Source: an uncultured Lewinella sp. (GTDB lineage: Bacteria > Bacteroidota > Bacteroidia > Chitinophagales > Saprospiraceae). Taken from it: a stretch of 27,629 nucleotides of DNA. The translations under genes were made by a program, and so were the position numbers. The first letter of the stretch is position 1. Every line of letters starts with the position of its first letter. The notes under the pieces were generated by a model, which saw nothing but the letters and a program-made list of their open reading frames with translations, did no database searches and was not told the DNA's origin. The stretch lies in assembly GCA_938021455.1 (NCBI GenBank), contig CALIGP010000319.1:1-27629 (forward strand), written 5' to 3'. This document shows positions 8,302 through 17,050 of the stretch, one piece after another.

Positions 8302-8366
8302 TTTTGGAGGCGGGGGAGGGCGTTTCATCGAAGAGGCCGGGAAGTTAGATGTTTAGGTGGCAAGGA

Positions 8367-8394
8367 GGATTTTTAGGAAGCATCCTAAAAATCC
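8367..8394. terminator. Perfect 12-bp stem-loop after the DUF2891 gene
   Basis: GGATTTTTAGGA (8367-8378) pairs perfectly with TCCTAAAAATCC (8383-8394) across a 4-base loop, 73 bp after the DUF2891 stop. The stem is A/T-rich in the middle and followed by only a weak T-rich run, so it could be a terminator or a small palindromic site. Confidence 0.5.
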
Positions 8395-8562
8395 CATTTC
8401 AAATCCTTTTAATACTACTCTCCCGGTTACTCCCCTAAAAGCAAAAGTGTAAGCGGAGTTCTACCCTTTCCAGTAAGTAGAAACCCCTAATTATCGACTG
8501 TGTTTCAGCGGGGTATTAACCGGTTACCTATATTGTTAGCACTACCGTTTCAGAACCAACCC

Positions 8563-10374
8563 ATGATGAAAAACTTCAAAAGCCTTACGGCCAAAACCGA
8601 ATACGACATTGCTATTATCGGTGCAGGAATTGCCGGGCTATACACCGCTTACCGCTTGATCGAAAACGACCCCAGCCTGAAAATTGCCCTATTCGAACGG
8701 CTTAATCGTACGGGCGGGCGACTGAATTCTGACATTATTAAGCTTACCAACAAAGGGAAACTGGTAAGACGAAACAAGAAAGGCGAGCCGGTCAACACCA
8801 TTAAAGAAGAGCAGGGCGGTATGCGTTTCAACGACAGCATGACGGAATTGATGAACCTGATTCGTAAGCTGGGGCTAGAAAAAAAGATTGTCCCCTTTCC
8901 CATGAAAAGCCAGGTAGAAGTTCAACCCGGAAAAACGGTCAATACCAACCGTTTTTTCTTTCGGGGACATGGTTTTTCGGTAGCAGATGCCGCAGACAGT
9001 AACGATGACATTTGGGGCACCCTCTACGATATTGACCAGGTAGAAAAAGGGCTCGACCCTAACCAGATTATTTCCAATGCTTTCAACCGGATACTGAAGC
9101 TCAACAATTGGGAAATGGGCGAAGAGCTAACCGCTGACCAGTGGACTCAAATTCGGGAAGAGGTTAAATGGAAAGACAAACCCCTTAACAAGTGGCACAT
9201 CTGGGGCTTGCTCCGTGACATGGGCTACTCAGAAGAATGCATCCGGATGTTGGCCGACACGACGGGCTTCCCCGATACCTTTAAGGCCTTCACTAACGCT
9301 GGCGGCGCCTTCCAATTGTTAGCGGACTTCCCCAAAAACCCGGTTTACAACACCTTCATCGATGGGTTCAGCACCCTTCCCGATGCCATCGTTAAAAGCA
9401 TAAAGAACAAAGTATCTTTCTTTCTGAGCACCAATTTAAACAGCCTGCACGAAGGCCCGCAAGGTTACGAACTACGGTTAGCTGCGGCAGGAAAAGGCAA
9501 AAACGCCACCCCTTTCAGTAAAAAAACCAAGTCGGTTTTCGCCCGTCAAATCGTGCTGGCAACGGCCGTTAAGGGCATACAGGATATCTTCTATAAATCG
9601 CCCGCACTCTACCGCCACAAGCAGGCGCCAAAGCTGTGGGAGGCAATCAACGAAGTGGAGGGTGCAGAACTGATGAAGATCAATCTTTACTTCAAAGAAG
9701 CCTGGTGGCTGAACGGCATGACGGGCCGCCCGGAGATTCAGTTTGGGGGCAATTTCACCACTTTACCGCTTAATGCGATTTATCCGTTTTATGCGATGGA
9801 GAGTATGGACATCAAGGGTGATACCGTTACCCTCAGGCCGGATCATTATGACCGTCCGGCAGCATTGACCCTGTATACGGACTTTAGTAAAAGTCAGTTT
9901 TGGGAGGGCCTACAGAACATAGAGCCCATGTTCCGTTCTGAGCTACAGGCCCACTTCTCGAAGGCGAAAAAGCAGGTCATTTTCCCCGCCTCTCAGGCGG
10001 TGGTGGACGAGATGATGAAACAGCTGGCCTTGTTGTTTGGCGCGACGAATTTGCCCGACCCCATCTTGAGTACCTACCGCTCGTGGAACGGCAAAGACGA
10101 CTTTGAGTACGCTTACCACCAATGGAAGCTCAACGCTGAAGACAGTAAGACGCGGGCCTATCTGTCCAAGCCCTATAAAAACAAGGGCCTTTATCTCTGC
10201 AACGAGGCGATCTCGGATATGCAGGCCTGGGTGAATGGCTCACTGCGTTCGGCAGACTTGGCCTTAGGGCATTTTGGCATAGATCCGCTGCCAACTGAAA
10301 CGGTCGATGCTGCTGAGATGGACGAAGCTTTTGTCCCGCTGCAAAAGCTTGGCTTTGGGGGTGTTTGGGGCTAA
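8563..10374 (+). CDS. Flavin-dependent amine/amino-acid oxidase family protein
   Basis: The 603-aa FAD protein has a Rossmann motif GAGIAG (20-25) after a short leader, the ribose-binding acidic residue near E45, and the RTGGRL second dinucleotide motif (49-54). Near the C-terminus, LYLCNEAISDMQAWVNGSLRSAD matches the closing FAD-binding motif of monoamine and L-amino-acid oxidases. Members oxidise amines or amino acids to imines with release of H2O2. The substrate cannot be told: the middle region is divergent. There is no signal peptide, so it is likely cytoplasmic. The start at 8563 (or the adjacent ATG at 8566) is preferred to 8500 because the upstream residues are unlike the family. It stands alone, with no visible partner gene. 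Confidence 0.85.
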   Translation: MMKNFKSLTAKTEYDIAIIGAGIAGLYTAYRLIENDPSLKIALFERLNRTGGRLNSDIIKLTNKGKLVRRNKKGEPVNTIKEEQGGMRFNDSMTELMNLIRKLGLEKKIVPFPMKSQVEVQPGKTVNTNRFFFRGHGFSVADAADSNDDIWGTLYDIDQVEKGLDPNQIISNAFNRILKLNNWEMGEELTADQWTQIREEVKWKDKPLNKWHIWGLLRDMGYSEECIRMLADTTGFPDTFKAFTNAGGAFQLLADFPKNPVYNTFIDGFSTLPDAIVKSIKNKVSFFLSTNLNSLHEGPQGYELRLAAAGKGKNATPFSKKTKSVFARQIVLATAVKGIQDIFYKSPALYRHKQAPKLWEAINEVEGAELMKINLYFKEAWWLNGMTGRPEIQFGGNFTTLPLNAIYPFYAMESMDIKGDTVTLRPDHYDRPAALTLYTDFSKSQFWEGLQNIEPMFRSELQAHFSKAKKQVIFPASQAVVDEMMKQLALLFGATNLPDPILSTYRSWNGKDDFEYAYHQWKLNAEDSKTRAYLSKPYKNKGLYLCNEAISDMQAWVNGSLRSADLALGHFGIDPLPTETVDAAEMDEAFVPLQKLGFGGVWG

Positions 10375-10400
10375 TTCACGGCTTCCTAAAAAACCTTTTC

Positions 10401-10419
10401 TTGCACCTGCGGTAGCGCC
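10401..10419 (+). repeat. Dispersed 19-mer repeat, copy C
   Basis: TTGCACCTGCGGTAGCGCC matches the consensus at 18 of 19 positions. It lies 26 bp after the amine oxidase stop, between converging genes. Confidence 0.75.
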
Positions 10420-10508
10420 CATAAATCGCCCCCGTAGATACTGTATCAAATTCAGGATACGTCGCATCTTATTTCGCTATCCCTAACTTTTTGAACAGGT
10501 ATTTAGCA

Positions 10509-10543
10509 GTCAGCATTCAGCCTAAACCGCGCTGAATACTGAC
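10509..10543. terminator. Inverted repeat between converging genes
   Basis: GTCAGCATTCAGC (10509-10521) pairs with GCTGAATACTGAC (10531-10543) with a single C-A mismatch and a 9-base loop. Its place between the amine oxidase gene and the oppositely oriented thioredoxin-like gene suits a shared terminator, though no T-run is present. Confidence 0.4.
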
Positions 10544-10590
10544 CGATGGCCGCATTTGCGTTTAGGTAAACACGGGATAAAGTAGCCGGT

Positions 10591-10610
10591 GGCGCGAACG
10601 CAGGATGCAA
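10591..10610 (-). repeat. Dispersed 19-mer repeat, copy D
   Basis: Read on the minus strand this is TTGCATCCTGCGTTCGCGCC, the consensus with a one-base insertion and one substitution. It lies 8 bp beyond the stop of the thioredoxin-like gene and is inverted relative to copy C, about 170 bp away. Confidence 0.6.
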
Positions 10611-10617
10611 TGGGAGG

Positions 10618-11748
10618 TTAATCAAAAAGCAGTGTTCCCACTTCCTCATCATATCCACCAATAACGCGTTCTACGCCGCCCTCCTCGTCGATCAACACAA
10701 AGGTCGGAAAGCCCGCTACCTTAAAGTTGTCGTTCATCAGGCTCCCCTTGCCGAAGCTGATAAATGGAAAGTCCTTCTGCTTCAGGTAAGTCCTCAATTT
10801 GGAAGCCTCGTCCACCGGGCTACTCTAAACAAGGTTAATACCGCTTTTGACTGCGAATGACTTCTTCTTCATCTCGCGCAAAGCATAAGCACATTGGCCA
10901 CAGCCAATGAAACCAAACATAAGGACTGTCTTCTTATCTGATTCGCCATAAATCAATTGCTCTTCCCCATCGATGCTGGTATAATCCGCCCGGAAGAGTT
11001 GAGCTCCGGGGCGGATGAGGCCGGAATTCCGCTCTTTCTTATCGTCAACCTTATTGACTTCCCGGTAAGCCAATGACTTTGTCCGGTCAGCCTCTCCGAA
11101 GACATGAGGCTCATCAGCAAAGGCGTAGTCACTAAAGTAATAATCGATAATCTGGCTGGTATCCCGTCCGGCATGGGAGATGTTTCGAATACGATCCACT
11201 ACCTTTTGCTCTGGGTCCAGAAAATAAACCCAACTGGAAACCAGATTGGTCTCCTGCGCTTTAGTGAAAACGGAATACGCATACAGGCTTTTACCGTGAA
11301 TGATGGTGTCCGAAACACGGTCTATTTCCGCCCTCTCCGGCAAGGCTTTTGGGTCACCCCGAAAGCACAGTTTATTCGCAAAGTAATCAGCGTCCCGGGC
11401 TATTTCCGCTGCGGTTACTCGCACTACCTTCCGCTTAACATGGTCTATTTTCAGCTCCTCTTTCCCATCATACAGTAAGTCAATATTACCACCTAACACC
11501 TGGTAACCAAAGCCCAGGTCGCTCTCCGGCAACCAGGAGTAGGTGATCTCCATACTTTCCTCATAGGTGGAAGAAGAAAAACGGTTATCCCAGAAAGACG
11601 TGAAGCGGTAATGGTGGGTGGGCGTAGTGAGGATCTTGCTGCGAGTTGCTTCTAGTACGGATATGGCATCTGAATCAAGATCACTGGAATTAGGCGCTTC
11701 GCAGTGGGTGAATAGTAAGATGGTTATGGCGAGTAGGAGGTATTTCAT
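10618..11748 (-). pseudogene. TlpA/thioredoxin-like lipoprotein gene interrupted by an in-frame TAG
   Basis: The reading frame starts at 11748 with a lipoprotein signal (LLFTHC, Cys16). It reaches a thioredoxin-type active site CGQC (C283-C286) and stops at codon 308, TAG at 10827-10825. The same frame continues without any other stop to 10618, encoding the rest of the fold, including the cis-Pro segment VAGFPTFVLID. Read through, the product would be 376 aa, a periplasmic membrane-attached thiol-disulfide protein. Bacteroidota commonly have Tyr at the stop position, and TAC or TAT to TAG is a single change. Both halves look otherwise intact, so the lesion is recent, a sequencing error, or a read-through site. 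The downstream half has no ATG, only a GTG at 10815, so it is unlikely to be an independent gene. The large N-terminal part (about residues 20-265) matches no family I recognise. Confidence 0.8.
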
Positions 11749-12061
11749 GTAGCTTAATTCGGGGAGTAAAACTAGGCAATTCCTAAGCACATAAATGCAC
11801 AAGACCCTACGCAACCCTGGGCAATCCTGGAGAGTTTGAACGTAGCCCGACAAATCACCTATCGTACATCATCACCCTTGCCCATTGCAAGGCACTACGC
11901 CACGGCTCCGCCGCAACTCCGTACCTCGCTAAGAGGATGGCCCGTCCCTAGCGGGACTAGAGACTGTGCGGAGGCGGAAAGGTTGGCCGATAAGATGGCG
12001 GATGGACGTAGCGGCGGGGTAAATCGCATATCAAATATCGCCAACCACATATCGCATATCA
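11749..12061. other. Spacer with degenerate direct repeats around a GC-rich palindromic core
   Basis: No gene is seen. A 29-base word at 12045-12073, overlapping the helicase stop, recurs at 11855-11883 with 23 of 29 matches. The 11-mer ATCGCATATCA occurs at 12023-12033 and 12051-12061. Between the copies is a GC-rich stretch with small hairpins (GTCCC-TAGC-GGGAC; CTTGC-CCATT-GCAAG). The promoter of the thioredoxin-like gene should lie near 11749-11830, but no clear TAnnTTTG box was found. Confidence 0.45.
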
Positions 12062-13774
12062 TTAGCCTTGCCCCCGGTGCTTTTTCTTCGCTCGTGGCTT
12101 GAAGTTACTCGTCTTGAAGTGCTTCTTCTTTTTGCCACCGCCACCTTTCCAGGGCGGAGAGACTTTTGTTCCTCCTTCAAAGAAGCGAACGTTGAGGTCA
12201 ACGCCCTTGTCTTCAGCCCCTTCAAAAGCAGCAACCACCTTCTTTGCTTCGCGGGCATCCACGCCAACGTAGGTCATGTTATTCTGGATGTCGATCTTGC
12301 CAAAGGCGATCTTCTTACCGGGTAAGCGGCGGTTCATCATACCGATGATCTGGGGAACGGTGTACCCGTGCTTGCGGCCAACGGCCATCGCCAGGGTCGT
12401 GTACTCCTTTCCGCCTTTGTCGGGGCGGCTATCCCGCTTCTCCTTAGAGTTGTCGTTCTGGACCTGCTTCTGGCCACTGAGCTGACTGCTTAGCGCTCCA
12501 AGGCCGTAGCCCAGAATTTTCTGAATAAGTTCTTCGCGTTCCATTCCTTCGAAAGTCTCAATGACTTCTGGGAGGAAAGCGGCCACCTTATCGTCCAGCT
12601 TAGCTTCCTTCACCTTTTTGGCGAAGCGGAGGGCACGGAGACGGTAGACTTCGTCCTGGCTGGGAACGTCCTGTAGCTTGAACTCGATCTTCGAGTACTT
12701 CTCGATGGCACGGATCTGACGTACTTCCCGGCCAGTGACGATGCTCATGGCAATACCGGCCTTGCCGGCGCGGCCGGTACGGCCGCTACGGTGAACGTAT
12801 ACCTCCGGCGCATCCGGCAGGTTATAGTTAATGACGTGGGTCAGATCCTGAACGTCGAGGCCACGAGCGGCAACATCAGTGGCCACCAGGATATTGATCC
12901 GACGGCGACGGAAACGATTCATTACGTCGTCGCGCTGTGCCTGACTCATATCTCCGTGTAGTGCATCGGCAGCGTGGCCAGCATAGCGGAGATCTTCGCT
13001 CACACCGTTCACCTCGCGACGGGTGCGACAGAAGACTACGGCGTAGAGATCGGGATCTAACTCAATGAGTAAGCGCAGTAATGCAAAGCGGTCCGAGCCA
13101 CGAACTTTAAAGTATTGGTGCTCGATGTTGGAGTTCCCGGCATCGGAATGACCGACGCTGATTTCGGCGGGGTCCGACATATAGGTCTGAGAGATCCGCT
13201 TAGCCTCCTTCGGCATGGTTGCACTGAAGAGCAAGGTTTGCTTCTCGTCAGGCGTGGCAGCCAAAATAGCATTGAGCTCCTCTTGGAACCCCATATTGAG
13301 CATTTCGTCTGCTTCGTCAAGGACCACCCGTTTCAGGTTCTCCATCTTGAGCTTCTTCCGGTTGATCAGATCGAGTGTCCGTCCCGGAGTACCAACGATG
13401 ATCTGAGCACCAGCTCTAATGTCCTTGATCTGGTGCATGATTGGAGAGCCACCGTATACGGCAACAACCTTAACCCCTTTGCGGAAACGGCTAAAGGTGC
13501 CAAGGTCCTTCGCGATCTGAAGACAAAGCTCCCGCGTAGGGCAGAGTATTAGGGCCTGCACTGATTTTTCTTCTTCGTCAATGCCATCCACAACGGGTAG
13601 GCCAAAACCAGCCGTTTTACCGGTTCCCGTGCGGGCCAGTGCGACGAGGTCGCGGTCGGAGTTCAAAATGAGGGGAATAGCTTGCGCCTGTACGGGCGTT
13701 GGTTCGGTAAAGCCTAGCTCGGCTACTGCACGTTTGACGTCATCGCGCAATGCGCTGTCCTGAAAAGTTTCCAT
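12062..13774 (-). CDS. DEAD-box RNA helicase with DbpA-type RNA-binding domain
   Basis: The 570-aa protein has the full helicase set: Q motif FTEPTPVQAQ (22-31), ARTGTGKT (47-54), PTREL, DEAD (153-156), SAT (184-186), VVFCRT, ARGLDV and HRSGRTGRAGK. After the two RecA-like domains come a linker and a DbpA-like RRM fold (EYTTLAMAVGRKHGYTVPQI through VDLNVRFFEG), then a Lys/Arg-rich tail ending HRGQG. It resembles CsdA/DeaD and DbpA proteins, which unwind RNA duplexes in ribosome assembly, cold adaptation or mRNA turnover. The ATG at 13774 is chosen over 13915 because homologous sequence begins at METF and a promoter box lies at 13875-13882, inside the longer reading frame. Which of the several helicase paralogues it is cannot be told without comparison. 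Confidence 0.93.
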   Translation of the reverse strand: METFQDSALRDDVKRAVAELGFTEPTPVQAQAIPLILNSDRDLVALARTGTGKTAGFGLPVVDGIDEEEKSVQALILCPTRELCLQIAKDLGTFSRFRKGVKVVAVYGGSPIMHQIKDIRAGAQIIVGTPGRTLDLINRKKLKMENLKRVVLDEADEMLNMGFQEELNAILAATPDEKQTLLFSATMPKEAKRISQTYMSDPAEISVGHSDAGNSNIEHQYFKVRGSDRFALLRLLIELDPDLYAVVFCRTRREVNGVSEDLRYAGHAADALHGDMSQAQRDDVMNRFRRRRINILVATDVAARGLDVQDLTHVINYNLPDAPEVYVHRSGRTGRAGKAGIAMSIVTGREVRQIRAIEKYSKIEFKLQDVPSQDEVYRLRALRFAKKVKEAKLDDKVAAFLPEVIETFEGMEREELIQKILGYGLGALSSQLSGQKQVQNDNSKEKRDSRPDKGGKEYTTLAMAVGRKHGYTVPQIIGMMNRRLPGKKIAFGKIDIQNNMTYVGVDAREAKKVVAAFEGAEDKGVDLNVRFFEGGTKVSPPWKGGGGKKKKHFKTSNFKPRAKKKHRGQG

Positions 13775-13874
13775 CTTACCTGTTGGTATTAACGGGCAAG
13801 ATAGTTTACTACAAACGGTACCAAAGCATAAGGCACCTGACCATGTAAACCGGGATATGCCCTGTTTGAGGGTG

Positions 13875-13882
13875 CAAAGGTA
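13875..13882 (-). promoter_or_regulatory. TAnnTTTG promoter box for the helicase gene
   Basis: On the minus strand TACCTTTG, followed by CACCC, matches the Bacteroidota -7 consensus. It predicts a 5' leader of about 90-95 bases before the ATG at 13774, long enough for the cold- or structure-dependent control known for some DEAD-box mRNAs. A clear -33 TTG was not found. Confidence 0.55.
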
Positions 13883-13913
13883 GGCATTTTTGAATTGGGG
13901 AGGAGACGTGCTC

Positions 13914-14144
13914 AATCAGGAGTGTGTATCACGAGATACAGGGGTGCCCCTCAGTGCATACCTCGCCCCCCTTCGATCGCTCGGTATTTACTCGGGGACC
14001 GACACCTATTTTTCAACACATATGCGCTGAGCGCATACGGTAAGCTTCGATCAATCCGGTCCCCGAGCGGATATCAACCGACCGCAGGGAACGGAGATGG
14101 TAGCCAAGGGGTATTCGTGCATTTGATGATACACACTCAATCAG
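13914..14144. mobile_element. MITE-like element: 12-bp terminal inverted repeats with 6-bp flanking direct repeats
   Basis: GAGTGTGTATCA (13920-13931) and its exact reverse complement TGATACACACTC (14127-14138) bound a 219-bp segment. Directly outside each end is AATCAG (13914-13919 and 14139-14144), as expected for a target-site duplication. Inside are an 11-bp inverted repeat (CTCGGGGACCG 13991-14001 with its complement at 14057-14067) and the hairpin TATGCGC-TGA-GCGCATA (14021-14037). No protein in it looks real. The segment separates the helicase promoter from recR. A stable structured RNA is the main alternative. Confidence 0.6.
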
Positions 14145-14180
14145 ATGCCTCTTTTTTTCATCCACTCCTCCACCCCACCC

Positions 14181-14199
14181 TTGCACCTGCGTGCGCGCC
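14181..14199 (+). repeat. Dispersed 19-mer repeat, copy E
   Basis: TTGCACCTGCGTGCGCGCC matches the consensus at 17 of 19 positions. It lies between the MITE-like element and recR. Confidence 0.7.
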
Positions 14200-14285
14200 C
14201 ACTGATCTTTCCCCGCCAGCAAACGTTAATAAATAGCGGGTAACACACTACCTTCACGCTGATACTAACCGATACTTTCCTCCGC

Positions 14286-14885
14286 ATGCAATTTTCCTCT
14301 AAGCTCATCGAAGAAGCCGTGAATGCTTTTGCCGGTCTACCCGGTATTGGTAAAAAAACAGCCCTACGCCTAGTTCTTCACCTGGTTCAAAACCCAAAGG
14401 AAGACAGCATCTATTTTGCCCGGGCCATCGCCGATATGCGGGAAGGGATACAGCATTGCATCACCTGTGGAAACCTTAGTGACCAACATATCTGTAGCAT
14501 CTGCCGTGATGAACGTCGAGACCAATCCTTGATTTGCGTCGTTGAATCCATTCGTGACGTGATGGCCATCGAGGACACCCAGCAATATCGTGGCCTTTAT
14601 CATGTGCTGGGTGGAATAATTGCCCCCATGGAAGGTGTAGGCCCTACGGACCTTAATATCGACACCCTTGTCGGTCGTGCCAAACACCCCGATGTCCAAG
14701 AGATCATCATGGCCATTAGCCCTACCATTGAAGGAGATACCACCATTTTTTACATTAACAAGATGCTGGATGGTGTTGACGTGACCGTTAGCAATATTGC
14801 GCGGGGCGTTTCTTTTGGCGGAGAACTGGAATATGCCGATGAGGTTACTCTGGGAAGGAGCATTGTGGCTCGCACCCAGGTTTGA
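14286..14885 (+). CDS. recR: Recombination protein RecR
   Basis: The 199-aa protein has usual RecR length and order: helix-hairpin-helix with LPGIGKKTALR (18-28), a zinc finger with Cys 58, 61, 70 and 73, then a Toprim domain (about 81-175) with the conserved Glu in CVVES. RecR works with RecO, and RecF where present, to load RecA at gaps and breaks. It is flanked by repeats rather than by dnaX/ybaB partners. A weak TACCTTCAC box near 14250 may be its promoter. The gene converges on the response regulator gene with only 7 bases between stops. Confidence 0.96.
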   Translation: MQFSSKLIEEAVNAFAGLPGIGKKTALRLVLHLVQNPKEDSIYFARAIADMREGIQHCITCGNLSDQHICSICRDERRDQSLICVVESIRDVMAIEDTQQYRGLYHVLGGIIAPMEGVGPTDLNIDTLVGRAKHPDVQEIIMAISPTIEGDTTIFYINKMLDGVDVTVSNIARGVSFGGELEYADEVTLGRSIVARTQV

Positions 14886-14892
14886 TAACATA

Positions 14893-15540
14893 TCAGACTA
14901 ATCCATTCTGAACCGCATACATCACCAGGCCAACGATGTTTCGTGAGCCCGTCTTCTCCTGCAGGCTACGTCGATGCCCTTCTACCGTCCGGTAGCTGAT
15001 GAATAACTTTTCCGCAATTTCTTTGCTCGTAAACTCCTTACAGATCAGTTGCAGAACCTCCATTTCTCGGTCACTTATTTTGGGTTTAATAAGACTTCCA
15101 ATATTCATTTTATTACGGTTGTTTTTCAATAGAGCTTTAGAAACATAGTCGCGAAAAAAGATGCCCTCCGCGGCTACTCTTTCCACAGCCTTACAGACGA
15201 TGTCCGGGTCTTCATCTTTGAGTAAAAAGCCATTGGCTCCTAGCTCCATTAAATGATTAATTAACCGATCACTATCGTGCATAGTAAGCATGATAACGCG
15301 GATATCATCGTGGGTAGTCCGAAGTCTTTCTAAGGTTTCAATACCATCCATTTCAGGCATTTCAACGTCCAGAATAACGACATCTACCGGCTCAAAGGCC
15401 AATCGTTCAAAAAACTGTTTCCCGTTTTTCGCCTCAAAAACCACCTCAAAGTCAGGCCGATCCGCAAGGATCATTTTCATACCTCCACGAAATAGTTTTT
15501 GATCATCAACTAAGGCAATACGTATGGGTGCATTTTCCAT
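14893..15540 (-). CDS. NarL/FixJ-type response regulator (REC + LuxR HTH)
   Basis: The 215-aa protein has a receiver domain with acidic pair D11-D12, phospho-acceptor D58 (LDVEMPEMDG), T86 and K108. It is followed by a LuxR-type helix-turn-helix (about 150-215; REMEVLQLICKEFTSKEIAEKLFISYRTVEGHR). It would bind DNA when phosphorylated by the kinase encoded 12 bp upstream. It is the last gene of a four-gene set. All catalytic residues are present. Target genes cannot be named. Confidence 0.93.
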   Translation of the reverse strand: MENAPIRIALVDDQKLFRGGMKMILADRPDFEVVFEAKNGKQFFERLAFEPVDVVILDVEMPEMDGIETLERLRTTHDDIRVIMLTMHDSDRLINHLMELGANGFLLKDEDPDIVCKAVERVAAEGIFFRDYVSKALLKNNRNKMNIGSLIKPKISDREMEVLQLICKEFTSKEIAEKLFISYRTVEGHRRSLQEKTGSRNIVGLVMYAVQNGLV

Positions 15541-15552
15541 TAATTTCCATTT

Positions 15553-16347
15553 TTATTTAGCGTTATTCAAAGAAATATTCACTTCAAGTCCACGGCCCGG
15601 AGCCGACATCCAATCTAAATGGCCGCCCACTAAAGTGGTACGACTCTCAATATTTCTCAGCCCAAGCCCGCCACTCTTCACGGATAGTGGATCAAACCCC
15701 TTCCCATCGTCCCGATAACGAAATTTGAAAGTGTCTCCTTGCCAGGAATTCATCACTTCAATCTCGCTGGCCTTGGCGTGCTTTAAGGTGTTATTCACCA
15801 ACTCCTGCAATACCCGATAAAGAGCAATCTCTTGTTTACCTTCCAGACGGCGCTGATTACTCCCTCCGCTAAAGACCACCTTCATCCCACCACTCTTCCC
15901 CACCCTTTCGCAGAGGTCTTCTGCGGCAGCCTGGTAACCGAACTTCTCCAGAACAGGAGGCAATAAATCATGCGTAATTCTTCGGGTGTTTTGTATAATT
16001 TCGTCCAAGATATTTAGGGATTCGGTTTGAATGCTGGCACTTTTCTCCGGACTACTGTCCGGTTTCAACTGCCGCAAATACAATCGGGTAGCGGAGAGTA
16101 GACTACCAATATCATCGTGCAAGTCTCGGGCAATACGCCTGCGCTCCGTTTCTTGCACTTCCACTGCGGCGGTTAACAATTGTTTTTGATGTGCCTGTTC
16201 TTCCGCCAGTCTGATGCGTTGCTGTTCAAAAATTCTGCGCTGATAGACAATGAAGAAGACAACCAATGCCACACTTAGCAACAGCATGCCTACGATACCT
16301 GCCAGCAAAATATTGACGCTGTCCGAGTTGATTCCATTAGTTTCCAT
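15553..16347 (-). CDS. Membrane histidine kinase, HisKA_3/NarX-type
   Basis: The 264-aa protein has one TM helix (about 13-35), a short coiled stretch, and a dimerisation/phosphotransfer domain with H77 in ERRRIARDLHDDIGS. A HATPase_c domain follows (LQELVNNTLKHAKA as N box; DDGKGFDP; GGLGLRNIESR). There is almost no periplasmic part, so sensing probably depends on the neighbouring 7-TM protein or on the membrane. The ATG at 16347 overlaps the end of the 7-TM gene by 11 bases; the longer start at 16437 adds residues unrelated to the family. The partner regulator follows after 12 bp. Confidence 0.92.
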   Translation of the reverse strand: METNGINSDSVNILLAGIVGMLLLSVALVVFFIVYQRRIFEQQRIRLAEEQAHQKQLLTAAVEVQETERRRIARDLHDDIGSLLSATRLYLRQLKPDSSPEKSASIQTESLNILDEIIQNTRRITHDLLPPVLEKFGYQAAAEDLCERVGKSGGMKVVFSGGSNQRRLEGKQEIALYRVLQELVNNTLKHAKASEIEVMNSWQGDTFKFRYRDDGKGFDPLSVKSGGLGLRNIESRTTLVGGHLDWMSAPGRGLEVNISLNNAK

Positions 16348-17050
16348 GAGGTGTCTGATTATTGGTGGGTGTAGGTAAAACCGCTTTGGGGCGGCACACA
16401 AATGCTGTAGTGAAGAATAAATTAAGACAAAGGCCAAGAATTACACTAATCTTGTAAATTGAAAAAGACAGACTATTATCCATTAATAGATAATTCATCG
16501 TAAGCCAAAGCAAGAAATTACCGGAAAAATAAATAAGTACTCCAGCGTTTATCCAGAAAGCAGGCTCTCTTTCCAACCGTTCTAACTCCAAGGTCATCAT
16601 AAGCCTGAGGAAATACCCTATAGCCAAAGACATCATTACAAAAGCATACAAGCCAAGACTTAGCCCTGGGAAATGAAATAAACCATCTCCTAGGCTTGCA
16701 TTCCATACCGAAAACAATACAAAGGAGCCAACAAGCCAAATGTCCATTTTGATACTAAAAGTATCGCGTAAAAATTTTTGATAAATAAAAACAAACAGGG
16801 TAAAAAGTGCAGGCGTAAAAAAATGATAATACGGAGCATTTGAACGGGGCTCGAATTGATCGATGGCCCATCTCATTTGAGAGAAATACTCAAAAACTAG
16901 GGCAGTAATGCAATAGTAAAACAATCTTCTTTGAATGGAGGTATGCCGGTAAAAACTAAACAGGCCCGCCACAACGGGCAGGATCATGGTCCACTCGTAA
17001 AGTGCCTCAAATCGGAATCCCCAGAATTTAGAGTCTAAAATATCAATCAT
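16337..17050 (-). CDS. Seven-TM membrane protein of a two-component operon
   Basis: The 237-aa protein has about seven hydrophobic helices (near 17-35, 41-57, 74-92, 103-119, 127-150, 165-187 and 199-219) and a short hydrophilic tail. I recognise no named family. Genes for similar small multi-TM proteins often precede HisKA_3 kinases in Bacteroidota, suggesting a sensory input. The start at 17050 gives an 8-base ATGATTGA overlap with the preceding stop, typical of coupled translation; ATGs at 17107, 17101 and 17086 are possible and would add 19 residues or fewer. It overlaps the kinase start by 11 bases. Confidence 0.78.
   Translation of the reverse strand: MIDILDSKFWGFRFEALYEWTMILPVVAGLFSFYRHTSIQRRLFYYCITALVFEYFSQMRWAIDQFEPRSNAPYYHFFTPALFTLFVFIYQKFLRDTFSIKMDIWLVGSFVLFSVWNASLGDGLFHFPGLSLGLYAFVMMSLAIGYFLRLMMTLELERLEREPAFWINAGVLIYFSGNFLLWLTMNYLLMDNSLSFSIYKISVILGLCLNLFFTTAFVCRPKAVLPTPTNNQTPHGN

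Noticed and set aside
10618..10815. Independent small gene encoding a 65-aa thioredoxin tail
   Set aside because: It starts only at GTG, is in frame with the upstream gene, and holds just the second half of one thioredoxin fold; better seen as the broken end of the same gene.
13895..14236. 113-codon plus-strand reading frame across the MITE-like element
   Set aside because: It has no recognisable domain and runs through inverted repeats and the element's ends, with no start signal.
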